Assembly: GCA_965223035.1 (NCBI GenBank)
Contig: OZ244980.1
Coordinates: 2,046,001-2,110,000, forward strand
DNA: 64,000 nt
Direction of reading: 5' to 3'
DNA from: CAMDPA01 sp965223035
GTDB taxonomy: Bacteria > Pseudomonadota > Alphaproteobacteria > Rhizobiales > Hyphomicrobiaceae
Position numbers and translations under genes: made by a program. Shown piece after piece: positions 37,884 through 46,801 of the stretch. Below the pieces are notes generated by a model. It was not told the origin of the DNA. It searched no databases and saw only the letters and a program-made list of their open reading frames with translations. How positions within the stretch are numbered: position 1 is the stretch's first letter; each line of letters starts with the position of its first letter.

Positions 37884-39806
37884 TCAGGCGCGGTCCAAAT
37901 CTTGGGCGAGGTGCTCCCGTCCTAAGGCGGACAGCGCTGTGGTCAGGATCCCGCCGGCGTTGAGCCCGGCGCGTTCATACATCAGGTCTGGCTTGTCGTG
38001 GTCGATAAAGCTGTCCGGCAAGGTCATCGTGCGCACTTTCAGACTGCGATCGAGCACACCGGCGGCAGCCAAGTGGTGCAACACGGCCGCGCCAAACCCG
38101 CCAGTCGCACCTTCCTCAACCGTGACCAGCACCTCGTGGTTTGCGGCCAACTGCTCCACCAGCGCGGTGTCCAACGGCTTGGCGAAGCGGGCATCGGCCA
38201 CCGTCGTCGACAAGCCCATGGCGGCCAGTTGGTCGGCAGCGATCAAGCATTGCGCCAGTCGTGTACCCAGCGAGAGCAGCGCGATCGCCGAGCCCTGACG
38301 GACGATGCGGCCCTTGCCAATTTCCAACGGCAACGGGTGTTCGGGCAGCTCAACGCCGATGCCCTCGCCGCGGGGGTAGCGGAAGGCCGAGGGCCGATCG
38401 TCGATGGCCACCGCTGTGGCGACCATGCGGGTCAGCTCGGCCTCGTCGGCCGCCGCCATAATCACGAAATCGGGTAAGCAGCCCAGATAGGCCAAATCAA
38501 AAGAGCCGGCGTGGGTGGGGCCGTCGGCGCCTACGAGGCCCGCGCGATCAAGCGCAAACCGGACGGGCAGCCTCTGGATCGCGACATCATGAACGACCTG
38601 ATCATAGGCCCGCTGCAAGAACGTCGAGTAGATCGCACAAAACGGCTTAAAGCCCTCAGTGGCAAGGCCGGCAGCAAAGGTCACGGCATGCTGCTCGGCA
38701 ATGCCAACGTCAAACGTGCGATCCGGGAATTGCTTAGCGAAGGCATCAAGCCCGGTACCGGACGGCATCGCCGCGGTAACAGCGACCACCTTGTCGTCCC
38801 GCCGCGCCTGATGGATCAGGCTGTCAGCGAACACCCGCGTATAGCTGGGCGCGTTGGATTTCGCCTTGATTTGGTCGCCGGTGATCACGTTGAAGCGGTT
38901 CACGCCGTGATATTTGTCGGTGGAACTTTCCGCCGGCGGATAACCTTTTCCCTTTCTGGTCACCACGTGCACGAGGATCGGCCCCTTCTTGGCGTCGCGC
39001 ACGTTCTTGAGCACCGGCAACAGCACGTTGAGATCATGTCCGTCGATCGGGCCGACGTAGTAGAAGCCAAGCTCCTCAAAAAGCGTGCCGCCGATCAAGT
39101 AGGTGCGGGTGTACTCCTCCGCTCGGGCCGCGGCCTGTTCCCAGTACTTCGGCAACCGCTTGGCGAGCTGCTTACCGATCTCCCGCAGGTGCAGATAGGT
39201 TCCGCTCGAGGTGATGCGCGCAAGATAACTGGACAACGCGCCAACCGGCCGGGCGATCGACATGTCGTTGTCATTGAGGATGACGATCAGGCGCTCATGG
39301 CGGGCACCTGCGTTGTTCATCGCCTCATAGGCCATGCCGGCGCTCATCGCGCCATCGCCAATCACCGAAACCACGTGGTTGTCGCCACCACGCAGATCGC
39401 GGGCCACGGCCATGCCGAGACCGGCCGAGATCGACGTGGAGGAGTGGGCCGCGCCAAACGGGTCATACTCGCTTTCCGCACGCTTGGTGAAGCCAGACAG
39501 GCCGCCGCCTTGGCGCAAGGTTCGAATGCGGTCGCGGCGGCCGGTAAGAACCTTATGGGGATAGGCTTGGTGGCCCACGTCCCAGATCAAACGATCACGC
39601 GGCGTATCGAAAACCCAATGCAATGCGACCGTGAGCTCGACGACGCCCAAACCCGCCCCCAGGTGACCGCCCGTCTCAGACACGGCGTCAATGGTCTCGG
39701 CGCGTAGCTCATCGGCCAGTTGGACCAGGTCTTTCTCATCGAGATTTCTAAGATCTTGGGGTGTCACAACCCGGTCGAGCAGCGGCGTTTCACATTTCGT
39801 TGTCAC
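37884..39806 (-). CDS. dxs: 1-deoxy-D-xylulose-5-phosphate synthase
   Basis: First enzyme of the MEP isoprenoid pathway, condensing pyruvate and glyceraldehyde-3-phosphate; also feeds ThDP and pyridoxal synthesis. 640 residues, cytosolic. N-terminal GGHLGAGLGVVELTVALHWVF (positions 46-66), ThDP motif VIGDGAMSAGMAYEAMNNAG, active-site YVGPIDGHD, transketolase middle domain with VGIAEQHAVTFAAGLA and DRAGLVGADGPTHAG, then the transketolase C domain. Complete. Upstream gap of about 170 bp to the ThDP enzyme, which precedes it on the same strand. Confidence 0.97.
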   Translation of the reverse strand: MTTKCETPLLDRVVTPQDLRNLDEKDLVQLADELRAETIDAVSETGGHLGAGLGVVELTVALHWVFDTPRDRLIWDVGHQAYPHKVLTGRRDRIRTLRQGGGLSGFTKRAESEYDPFGAAHSSTSISAGLGMAVARDLRGGDNHVVSVIGDGAMSAGMAYEAMNNAGARHERLIVILNDNDMSIARPVGALSSYLARITSSGTYLHLREIGKQLAKRLPKYWEQAAARAEEYTRTYLIGGTLFEELGFYYVGPIDGHDLNVLLPVLKNVRDAKKGPILVHVVTRKGKGYPPAESSTDKYHGVNRFNVITGDQIKAKSNAPSYTRVFADSLIHQARRDDKVVAVTAAMPSGTGLDAFAKQFPDRTFDVGIAEQHAVTFAAGLATEGFKPFCAIYSTFLQRAYDQVVHDVAIQRLPVRFALDRAGLVGADGPTHAGSFDLAYLGCLPDFVIMAAADEAELTRMVATAVAIDDRPSAFRYPRGEGIGVELPEHPLPLEIGKGRIVRQGSAIALLSLGTRLAQCLIAADQLAAMGLSTTVADARFAKPLDTALVEQLAANHEVLVTVEEGATGGFGAAVLHHLAAAGVLDRSLKVRTMTLPDSFIDHDKPDLMYERAGLNAGGILTTALSALGREHLAQDLDRA

Positions 39807-39973
39807 GTTGTTCCACCTTTAGCACCCGACCACGCACGAATGAGACGGGATCATCTAATATTGGTACGCCAGATAACATTACTTCGATCACGCAGCCTCG
39901 GCAAACCGGGCCTGCGACACTGGTTTCACACGGAGCTGGCGCCGCCGATGGAACCGATCGCGGTGGCCCGCAA

Positions 39974-41674
39974 TCAGCGTGATAGAAGTATATTGACCAA
40001 CGCGGTTCTGCCGCTTTGCGCTGAGGCAAGTGCCGATTTCAGACCGTCCCGCAACTGGTTAACCGTATCCAATTTGGCGCCATGGCAGCCGAAAGCGGCT
40101 CCGAGCTGTTGATAGTCCGGCCCATTTATGTGCACACCGAAATGAAGGTTATTTGTGGCGGCAACGCCGTCGGGATAGTGGTGAACGTGGCCTAGACGCA
40201 TCGCCTCGTAACGACGATTATTGCAAATCACGATCACGATCGGCACGTCATAGGCCTGGGCTGCGCCCAGCGCTTGGGTGATCGGATTGTAAAGGAATGA
40301 ACCGTCACCGACAAACAGCACGACGGGGCGGTCGCGTGCGGCAAGTTTGATGCCAAGCGCGCAGGCGATGCCCTGGCCGAGGGCGCCGCCCGTCACGCGG
40401 AAAAAGCTCTGCGGCTGGTCAAGTGGCAGATGCGGGCGCATTGCGGCCATATGGGTGATGGTTTCGTCGACGTAGATGGTGTCGGAGGGGAACACCTCGG
40501 CGGCCACGCTGGCTAGGGCCACAGCGCTGATCTCGCTGCGCGCACGCTCGACCTTGGCGATCTCGGCCAGTTCGCCGGCCATCGCGATGTGCGCCAGCTC
40601 GCAACCCTTGCGGCGCGTCTCGATCGTTGCCGTTTGGGCTTTGCCAGGCTTGGCGGCCTCGGTCAGCTTGCCCAAGCAAACCGCCAGATCCCCCTCCAGA
40701 TAGTGGTCGGCAGCCAACACCTGGTAGGCCAAGTGTTGCTTGAACGGGTTGCTGCCAATCGCAACGACCGCGCCCTTGCCCAGGCGACGCGACGGCGGAT
40801 ACCACGGCGTGCGGGTGCCGACCAGCAAGATGAGGTCGGATTGATCTAATACATCATGGCGGTTCCAACCCTGCCAAAGCGGGTGGCTGGAAGGGAAATT
40901 GGCATAGGTGACGGTGCTGCGCGCACCCACCACGGGCAAGGCCAGCATCTCGGCAAATTCGACCAGCTGCGCATAAGCGCGCGGATCGCGACCGCTCATC
41001 TGCGTGAGAATGACCGGTGACGACGCGCTTGCCACAAGCTTGGCCACCGCCTCGACGTCGCTATCCAGTGGTGCCAATTTGGGTGCTGGAGGGTGCTTTT
41101 CCGCCGGGATATGACCGGGCCATTCGGCCAGCATCGCCTCCAGCCCGACGTCGAGGTAGACCGGGCCCATCTGGTCGCGTTGCGCGAGCTGACCGCCGCG
41201 AACGACGCTGTGATATAACGTCTCGGTTTGGCCAACGTGGCTGGCGTGCTTGACGATCGGGGCGACAAAGCGATCGGCCCCGCCGACGCTCAAACCACCA
41301 TACCATTGCGGCTCGATCGGCAGATCAGGCTGCTCGCCAAAGCTGGTGGAGCCACCGGACATCACGAGCATCGGGATTTCGGCCTCCGCCGCGCTGCGAA
41401 TCGCCATCGCGCCATGCAGCAGCCCGACGCCGGCGTGCACCAGGACGGCTTGCATGCGGCCGGTATAGGCCGTGTAACCGATCGCCATGTCGACGGCCAA
41501 GGTTTCGTGCCACAGATCGATGAACTGCGGGCCGGATCGCCCGTCAACGGTCTGGCGTGCCATCGCCTCCCACACCGGGCCCCACTCCGAGCCTGGTGAC
41601 GACATGATATAGTCGACAGCCAACGCACGCAGGGCCTGCAAGATGGCTTCGCCCCCGTCACGATAATTCTTCAT
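39974..41674 (-). CDS. Thiamine-diphosphate-dependent enzyme, acetolactate synthase-like
   Basis: 566 residues. Three ThDP-superfamily domains: N-terminal PYR domain with catalytic Glu in LWHETLAVDMAIGYT, a central domain (about 200-330), and C-terminal PP domain with FVGDGSFLYNPITQALGAAQ and the Asn motif IVICNNRRYEAM. The N-terminal PGSEW and the GVHINGPDYQQLGAAFGC region fit uncharacterised acetolactate synthase/benzoylformate-decarboxylase-like proteins rather than true IlvB. Substrate unknown; aromatic 2-oxo acids are possible given the neighbours. It heads the direction of the downstream dxs and lies 271 bp from the aromatic catabolism block. Confidence 0.82.
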   Translation of the reverse strand: MKNYRDGGEAILQALRALAVDYIMSSPGSEWGPVWEAMARQTVDGRSGPQFIDLWHETLAVDMAIGYTAYTGRMQAVLVHAGVGLLHGAMAIRSAAEAEIPMLVMSGGSTSFGEQPDLPIEPQWYGGLSVGGADRFVAPIVKHASHVGQTETLYHSVVRGGQLAQRDQMGPVYLDVGLEAMLAEWPGHIPAEKHPPAPKLAPLDSDVEAVAKLVASASSPVILTQMSGRDPRAYAQLVEFAEMLALPVVGARSTVTYANFPSSHPLWQGWNRHDVLDQSDLILLVGTRTPWYPPSRRLGKGAVVAIGSNPFKQHLAYQVLAADHYLEGDLAVCLGKLTEAAKPGKAQTATIETRRKGCELAHIAMAGELAEIAKVERARSEISAVALASVAAEVFPSDTIYVDETITHMAAMRPHLPLDQPQSFFRVTGGALGQGIACALGIKLAARDRPVVLFVGDGSFLYNPITQALGAAQAYDVPIVIVICNNRRYEAMRLGHVHHYPDGVAATNNLHFGVHINGPDYQQLGAAFGCHGAKLDTVNQLRDGLKSALASAQSGRTALVNILLSR

Positions 41675-41944
41675 GCCACGCTCCGCTTGGCGACCGCAGT
41701 TGCATCACAAGGCTCAACGCATTGTTTGGGGATGCGGCTCTTCAATACACCTGCCAGCTCTTGGACGCGCGTTGCATCTGATTGGCTGCAAATTATGCCG
41801 CAAGCCCCACCATCGATCCTGTTGGGTGCGAAGTCAGTGGCACCGCACCATCGCCGTGTCAGCGTCCGCGGTGATGCTCGCGTGCGTGCCGGGTTGAGAC
41901 GGACCGGATTTGCGGTTGCGTTCGATCGTCATCGAGGCGCCGTG

Positions 41945-42856
41945 TCATCGGCCAAGCGCGCGCGTCGTTTCATCGAACAACTCCTCAACCGTGACCTTTT
42001 GGTTGATCAGTCCCTGTTCCGTGGCGTAGGTGATCACCTGCTCGATGGTCGGGGCATTGGCCTCAAAGCCCATCGGCAACAGATCGACACCGCCGGCCGT
42101 CAGCGGGTTGGCGGCTTTGGAATCGCCCAGCATGCGGTAGACCTCGCAGATCACATCGGGTCGTTGCCGGCTCAGCGCCGCGCCAACCACCAAATAGTGA
42201 TTCACCGGAACGATCCCTTTGCGTTTGAACCAATCAAGCGCGGCCGTGTGGGGGTCGGGAATCAGCGTTGTGACGTTGGGTTCGCCCTTGATCTCGTTGC
42301 CGACGATGGCTGCGTCAAATTCGCCGTCGACCAACATCTCGTCAATCGAGCGACCATCCGGCTCGAATTTGATGACAAACGCCGGATCCTGCTTCTCGGC
42401 CGGGTGCGGGGGATCATAGCTGGTCCAGCGGATCTTGCTGAGATCGACGCCATACTCGTGCTTGAGGATCGCGCGCACCCACAGTGCAGTCGTCTGCGAA
42501 TAAGACCGTAGGCCGACCAATTTGCCTTCGATGTCCTTCGGGGCCAGCGCGCCGCGGGCGGTGTTGTAGGAGATGCAGTGGTGCTGAAAGCGCGACATGA
42601 TCGGGATCGGCATCAGCACCAATGGTTTGCCCACCTCCCGCGCCTGCAGAAACGAGACGACGGCAAGCTCGGAGATGTGAAACCGACCTTCGCGGATCAT
42701 CGGCTTGAAGCCCTGGTTCGCGATCTTCGGGCCGCACAGGTCGATCGTCACCAAGTCGGAGGGTACCTCATTGGCGTAAAGCGCCTTGGTGTTGAGGTAT
42801 TCCGCGATGTTGGCCTGCAACGTGACCGGTCCGCTGTCGGCAAGGGGACTGGGCAT
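41945..42856 (-). CDS. 4,5-dihydroxyphthalate decarboxylase-like / NMT1-type substrate-binding protein
   Basis: 303 residues without a signal peptide, so cytosolic. The sequence shows the two-lobe periplasmic-binding-protein-like fold (ISELAVVSFLQAREVGKP, IEGKLVGLRSYSQTTALWVRAILKHEYGVD, DAAIVGNE). This family includes 4,5-dihydroxyphthalate decarboxylase (Pht5), which forms protocatechuate, and NMT1/THI5-like binding proteins. The lack of an export signal favours an enzyme. With a LigJ-like gene downstream in the same direction, a decarboxylase feeding ring cleavage is plausible, not proven. Confidence 0.7.
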   Translation of the reverse strand: MPSPLADSGPVTLQANIAEYLNTKALYANEVPSDLVTIDLCGPKIANQGFKPMIREGRFHISELAVVSFLQAREVGKPLVLMPIPIMSRFQHHCISYNTARGALAPKDIEGKLVGLRSYSQTTALWVRAILKHEYGVDLSKIRWTSYDPPHPAEKQDPAFVIKFEPDGRSIDEMLVDGEFDAAIVGNEIKGEPNVTTLIPDPHTAALDWFKRKGIVPVNHYLVVGAALSRQRPDVICEVYRMLGDSKAANPLTAGGVDLLPMGFEANAPTIEQVITYATEQGLINQKVTVEELFDETTRALGR

Positions 42857-43022
42857 GGTCGTTATCCTTCCAATGGATCTGGTGACCTTGCGACATAACC
42901 GCGGCTGGCGGTCACACTATTTGCGCGCCCGCATCAAGGCGCAGCCTCCTGTCACCGTTGGCCGGTATCCTCCGCCGCGGCCGCAGAATTGAGGCGGGGG
43001 CGGAGGTCTGTCCGGCGTCAGC

Positions 43023-43880
43023 TTACCGACCGGTAACCTCGCGCACTCTGTTCAAGGTGGCGTAGCTGCGCGGAGCCGAGCACATCAAGAAACGATAGCC
43101 CTCCGCGATGATGCGTTCCACGTTGGATTGCTCGACATGCGGATGGCCGACCACGACGCCGGCTTCCTTGCAGCGCGCCACGATCTCGGCCATCGACTCC
43201 AGCACCGCCTTATGCTCGTACTGACGCGGGAAACCGAGCTCTTGGCTCAAGTCGCCCTCACCAATCAAAATCGCGCCAATTCCGGGCACCTTGAGGATGT
43301 CCTGCAAGTTGGTAATGCCCTCGGTATCTTCGATCTGCAAAACCACCAAGATCTCGCCATGGGGATCGAGCGGCCAAACATCCGCCTTTTGATAATACTC
43401 TTGTTGCGACAATCCCCAGTACCGCGCCGCTTGGGCGGGTCCGTCGCCGCGGATCCCCGCCGGTTCATACAGCGGTTTGTCCTTGAGACGTGGATAGCGA
43501 CAGGCGGCAACGGCGTTGTAGGCTTGGTCGGCGGTTGAAATGTGCGGCCACACCACACCGTAAACGCCGAGGTCAAGCGCCTGTTTGGCATGCCACTGGG
43601 TCTTCTCGACACCGTTAGGCGGAATGCGGACGAGCGGCGTCACCGCCGGGGCCAAGGAGCCGCCTTTGATCAGCTGACCCCGATTCAGCGAATATTGCAG
43701 GACATCGCGCAACGCACGTCCATCCCAAGCTTGGTGCTCCATCTCGAACACGACGCCGTCATAGTTCGACGTGGCCAGTTCGATGGCGACGCTGACCTCG
43801 GCCGGCTGAAAACAGGTGATCGAATGTGTGCCGCTTTCTAGGGCTTTGATGACGCCGTTGAGACGCGGGATGGTGGCCAT
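43023..43880 (-). CDS. HpcH/HpaI-family aldolase
   Basis: 285 residues, TIM barrel class II pyruvate aldolase. Metal and catalytic motifs can be read: VVFEMEHQAWD (His base region), VVLQIEDTEGITN (Glu ligand), AILIGEGDLSQELG (Asp ligand), and PHVEQSN near the C-terminus. The family cleaves 4-hydroxy-2-oxo acids such as 4-hydroxy-2-oxoheptanedioate or 4-hydroxy-2-oxoglutarate to pyruvate and an aldehyde or oxo-acid. It follows the LigJ-like hydratase in transcription order (58 bp), which makes it a candidate for cleaving the hydratase product in place of the usual LigK-type aldolase; that link is inference. Confidence 0.85.
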   Translation of the reverse strand: MATIPRLNGVIKALESGTHSITCFQPAEVSVAIELATSNYDGVVFEMEHQAWDGRALRDVLQYSLNRGQLIKGGSLAPAVTPLVRIPPNGVEKTQWHAKQALDLGVYGVVWPHISTADQAYNAVAACRYPRLKDKPLYEPAGIRGDGPAQAARYWGLSQQEYYQKADVWPLDPHGEILVVLQIEDTEGITNLQDILKVPGIGAILIGEGDLSQELGFPRQYEHKAVLESMAEIVARCKEAGVVVGHPHVEQSNVERIIAEGYRFLMCSAPRSYATLNRVREVTGR

Positions 43881-43938
43881 TTCAGTCTCCAGTTCATTGC
43901 CCGCCGGTCCGCATATGTACAGGCAGGAGGCGGTAGGA

Positions 43939-44973
43939 TCAGGCTTTGCCTATTTTCGCCAAGTGGTTGGCCAAGCGCGGATAGACCTTAAGAGCATTGC
44001 CGCGGAAGATCTTTTGTTTGTCGGCATCGCTGACGGAAAGCTTGTCAACGTACCGCTTGGTGTCGTCGTAGTTGTGGCCGGTGCGCGGATCAACACCGCG
44101 AACCGCACCCACCATCTCCGACGCAAATAAGATGTTGTCGGTCGGGATCACCTCGGCCAGCAGATTGATCCCAGGCTGATGATAGACGCAGGTATCGAAA
44201 TAAACGTGCTTGAGCAGCCACTCTTCAAGCGGAGGCTTGTTCATGTCCTGCGCCAGACCCCGATAACGGCCCCAATGGAACGGGACCGCGCCGCCGCCAT
44301 GCGGGATGATGAAGCGTAGCCCAGGAAAGTCCTTGAACAGCTGTTGACCACCGGTGATGAACTGCATGAAGGCCGTCGTATCGCCGTTGATGTAGTGGGC
44401 GCCGGTCGCGTGGAAGCAGGGGTTGCACGAAGAGGAGACATGCACCATCGCCGGCACGTCAAGCTCCACCATCTTCTCGTAAATCGGATACCAAAAACGA
44501 TCGGTCAGCGGCGGATCCTGCCAGTAACCGCCAGACGGGTCGGGAGACAGGTTGCAGCCGATAAAGCCCATTTGGGTAACGCACCGTTCCAGCTCGGCCA
44601 CGCAGTTCCTAGGGCTGACGCCGGGGTGCTGAGGCAATTGGCACACGCCAACGAAATTGTCCGGATAAAGACCAACCACACGGTTAACCAGATCGTTGCA
44701 CAGCCGGGTCCACTGTTGGCCGACCGCCTCGGTGCCGACGTGATGGGCCATGCCGGAGGCGCGCGGGGAAAAGATCGTCATGTCGGTTCCGCGCTCTTTT
44801 TGCAGCTTGCGCTGGGCGTTGTCGACGGAGGCGCGGATCTCGTCGTCTGATATGCCCAAGTCCTCCGATTTCGGGATGCGATTGGCGTCAGCGAGACCAG
44901 CCAGCTGTTGATTGCGGAACAGTCCAAGTTGGGCCGGCTCGGTGGTATAGTGGCCATGGCAGTCGATGATCAT
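43939..44973 (-). CDS. Amidohydrolase-family hydratase, 4-oxalomesaconate hydratase (LigJ)-like
   Basis: 344 residues from ATG 44973 (MIIDCHGHYTT), rejecting a 26-residue extension. Metal ligands: HGHY near the start, HVSSSCNPCFH in the middle, and PHGGGAVPFHWGR. The sequence closely recalls LigJ of the protocatechuate 4,5-cleavage pathway, including FSPRASGMAHHVG, ATGAHYINGDTTAFMQF, DTCVYHQPGI and ILFASEMVGAVRGVDPRTG. LigJ hydrates 4-oxalomesaconate to 4-carboxy-4-hydroxy-2-oxoadipate. No protocatechuate 4,5-dioxygenase or LigC gene is seen in this window. Confidence 0.85.
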   Translation of the reverse strand: MIIDCHGHYTTEPAQLGLFRNQQLAGLADANRIPKSEDLGISDDEIRASVDNAQRKLQKERGTDMTIFSPRASGMAHHVGTEAVGQQWTRLCNDLVNRVVGLYPDNFVGVCQLPQHPGVSPRNCVAELERCVTQMGFIGCNLSPDPSGGYWQDPPLTDRFWYPIYEKMVELDVPAMVHVSSSCNPCFHATGAHYINGDTTAFMQFITGGQQLFKDFPGLRFIIPHGGGAVPFHWGRYRGLAQDMNKPPLEEWLLKHVYFDTCVYHQPGINLLAEVIPTDNILFASEMVGAVRGVDPRTGHNYDDTKRYVDKLSVSDADKQKIFRGNALKVYPRLANHLAKIGKA

Positions 44974-45010
44974 GGGCGCGGTTCCTTGATGTGAGTTGTG
45001 AGCAGCGGGG

Positions 45011-45193
45011 CTACATAAACCTTGCGGGGACCGAGGCGGCTGGTTCGTCAAAGTTCAACTTTTCAATCTTGCCCGTCGTGATTGGGCCGTCAACCGGTGC
45101 CAGACGACAGTTGGCGGCCCCGCGTCCGGACTTTTGACCACCGCTGCGCAGCTGCGTTGCAACGCCGCGTTTTGGTGGTGAAACCCTGCTCAT
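45011..45193 (-). CDS. Possible small protein upstream of the LigJ-like gene
   Basis: A 60-codon frame (MSRVSPPKRGVATQL ... PAASVPARFM) ending 38 bp before the LigJ-like gene. Basic start, no membrane segment, no known family. Ribosome binding site weak (only GATAGCAT-like sequence upstream). It could be the remnant of a gene or a leader frame. Listed with low confidence. Confidence 0.2.
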   Translation of the reverse strand: MSRVSPPKRGVATQLRSGGQKSGRGAANCRLAPVDGPITTGKIEKLNFDEPAASVPARFM

Positions 45194-45214
45194 GCTATCG
45201 GTCCCATGACTATT

Positions 45215-45278
45215 CTAGATCATCGCGCCTTAAATCGGAACCGCAAAGCCGGTTCCGATCAAAGGCAGGTTGCTCTAG
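45215..45278. repeat. Type 1 palindromic repeat, copy 8
   Basis: Complete: CTAGATCATCGCGCC, stem TAAATCGGAACCG / CGGTTCCGATCAA, GGCAGGTTGCTCTAG. Lies in the gap between the LigJ-like and dioxygenase genes. Confidence 0.9.
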
Positions 45279-45316
45279 CTCATTGATAACGGACATAGTC
45301 AAAAGTGGGTTAGACG

Positions 45317-45565
45317 ATGTTAGTGAACCAGCCGTCCAGCATGGCCGTGCCGCTGCTGCGCGTCAGTCCGACTGCTGCCAACGCCGACCAGGTTTGGCAA
45401 AGCAATTGGGGCGCCATCGTCTGCCAAGCCGATGGTGGCAGCGCCGCGGTGTGGAGCTTTGATGGCGACCAGAAGTCCGCGTTCGAGGCCGGTCGAAGGT
45501 TCCTGAAGGGACCGCGCGGCGTACGGCACAGCCGTCGCGGTGACCAGTTCCAGCGCGGCTATTGA
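45317..45565 (+). CDS. Possible small protein resembling a DUF4189-type segment
   Basis: 82 codons on the plus strand; ATG 45317 or 45341. The middle reads NWGAIVCQADGGSAAVWSFDGDQKSAFEAG, a pattern that reminds me of DUF4189 repeats (WGAIA...S.. A..AAL), but the cysteine-containing end is missing and the frame closes early; other frames remain open to about 45846. It may be a decayed gene. The rest of the 45279-45810 gap holds no better candidate. Confidence 0.25.
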   Translation: MLVNQPSSMAVPLLRVSPTAANADQVWQSNWGAIVCQADGGSAAVWSFDGDQKSAFEAGRRFLKGPRGVRHSRRGDQFQRGY

Positions 45566-45810
45566 CCGGGCGACGATCGACGCCAAACCTGCAGTATGGC
45601 CAGGACCGACACCCATCGGTGGCAAGGCAAAAACTATGGCCGGATCGCGCCGACGTTTCTGGACAACAACGTTCCAGCCCGCCGGAACGCGACCTGGGGG
45701 TTCTGCGAGGAGCAGCCGAACGCGATGATCCCCGGTCAGCCAAAAGTTGGCGGCCAATGAGGGTCGGACGGCGACCCGGCCGGTCAAGGCCATCGCATCG
45801 CCAGCAGCGT

Positions 45811-46752
45811 TCAGCTTCGCACCAGCCGCTCGATCTCGGGCCGTGAGCCCGCTTGTTTGCCAGTGATCGGTGGTCGCGGCAGCTGGGATTCGCCGGGCTC
45901 GATCTCAAACGTGTAGGACAGCGTGTACCACGGACCTGCGATGTCGGCGGCCGGCGGCGGTCCGCTGTCGTGCCGCTTGAACGTGCCGATCAACCGCTCG
46001 GTGACGCCGAACTGGGAATCGGTTTCCAAGTTGGGATCATCGTCGGCATAGACCTGGCTGATGTGGGTTTTGTAGCCGGGTTTGGCGATCAGGAAATGCA
46101 GATGCGCCGGCCGCAAGTTGTGTCGCCGTTGGGCGCGCAAAAGATCGCCGGTCGGGCCGTCGAGCGGCACCGGATAGCCGCTTGGCTTGATCGAGCGAAA
46201 GGCAATTCGGCCGTCCGCGTCGGTGGTGAACTGGCCACGCAAGTTCATGTCGGACTGGGTCGGGTCTTGGTTCTCGTAGTAGCCGTCATGCGAGCAATGC
46301 CAGACATCGACCTTCGCGCCTTCGACCGCGTGGCCGGTCGCATCGATCACGGTCGCTTCAACGAAGATTGGCTCGCCTTCGGTCGGTGAGCGCACCAACG
46401 ACTGGCCGTTTTCGGTTGGTGGTGAGTTGGCGCGCCAGAACGGGCCGAGCAGGTTGGCGGTGGTCTCGGTCTGACCGTGGTTTCCGTTATTCAGCAGACA
46501 AACGAGGCTTGAGACGCCGAGCGAACCCGCTAGCAGCACCGCCTCATTGTGACTTTCCGTGGTGGACGCACCGATCCGGTTGATGATCGCGCAGGCCTGC
46601 TGAAATTCCGCCTCAGTCAGTTGCACCTCGCGGATCAAGGCATGCAAATGCCGCACAAAGGCGGTCATGATCTCTCGAAATCGAGGATCATCGGCGCGCT
46701 GCAGCTCGCTGAGAACAGCGGTCGTCACATCTTGTTGGGTTTTGATGATCAT
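45811..46752 (-). CDS. Intradiol ring-cleavage dioxygenase, hydroxyquinol 1,2-dioxygenase-like
   Basis: 313 residues from ATG 46752 (15 extra codons are open upstream). Non-heme Fe(III) enzyme cutting 1,2,4-trihydroxybenzene or catechol to muconate-type products. N-terminal helical dimer domain with TEAEFQQACAIINRIG; then ETTANLLGPFWRANSPP, and the iron ligands Tyr (HDGYYENQD), Tyr (PSGYPVP), His-x-His (RPAHLHF). The ENQ/GPFWR region fits hydroxyquinol or catechol types rather than protocatechuate 3,4-dioxygenase. A 4-bp-plus gap separates it from the aldehyde dehydrogenase upstream (46802), so they are probably cotranscribed. Confidence 0.88.
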   Translation of the reverse strand: MIIKTQQDVTTAVLSELQRADDPRFREIMTAFVRHLHALIREVQLTEAEFQQACAIINRIGASTTESHNEAVLLAGSLGVSSLVCLLNNGNHGQTETTANLLGPFWRANSPPTENGQSLVRSPTEGEPIFVEATVIDATGHAVEGAKVDVWHCSHDGYYENQDPTQSDMNLRGQFTTDADGRIAFRSIKPSGYPVPLDGPTGDLLRAQRRHNLRPAHLHFLIAKPGYKTHISQVYADDDPNLETDSQFGVTERLIGTFKRHDSGPPPAADIAGPWYTLSYTFEIEPGESQLPRPPITGKQAGSRPEIERLVRS

Positions 46753-46801
46753 GCTTCGTCTCGGATTGATGGTCGTGGGTTTGGGCGCCGACGTCAACCG
46801 T

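Noticed and set aside
38511..39707. 398-codon plus-strand open frame
   Set aside because: Antisense of dxs, whose catalytic motifs are clear on the minus strand.
45320..45908. Minus-strand frames of 157 and 181 codons upstream of the dioxygenase stop
   Set aside because: They overlap each other and the dioxygenase end in another frame; composition is unusual and no motif is seen.
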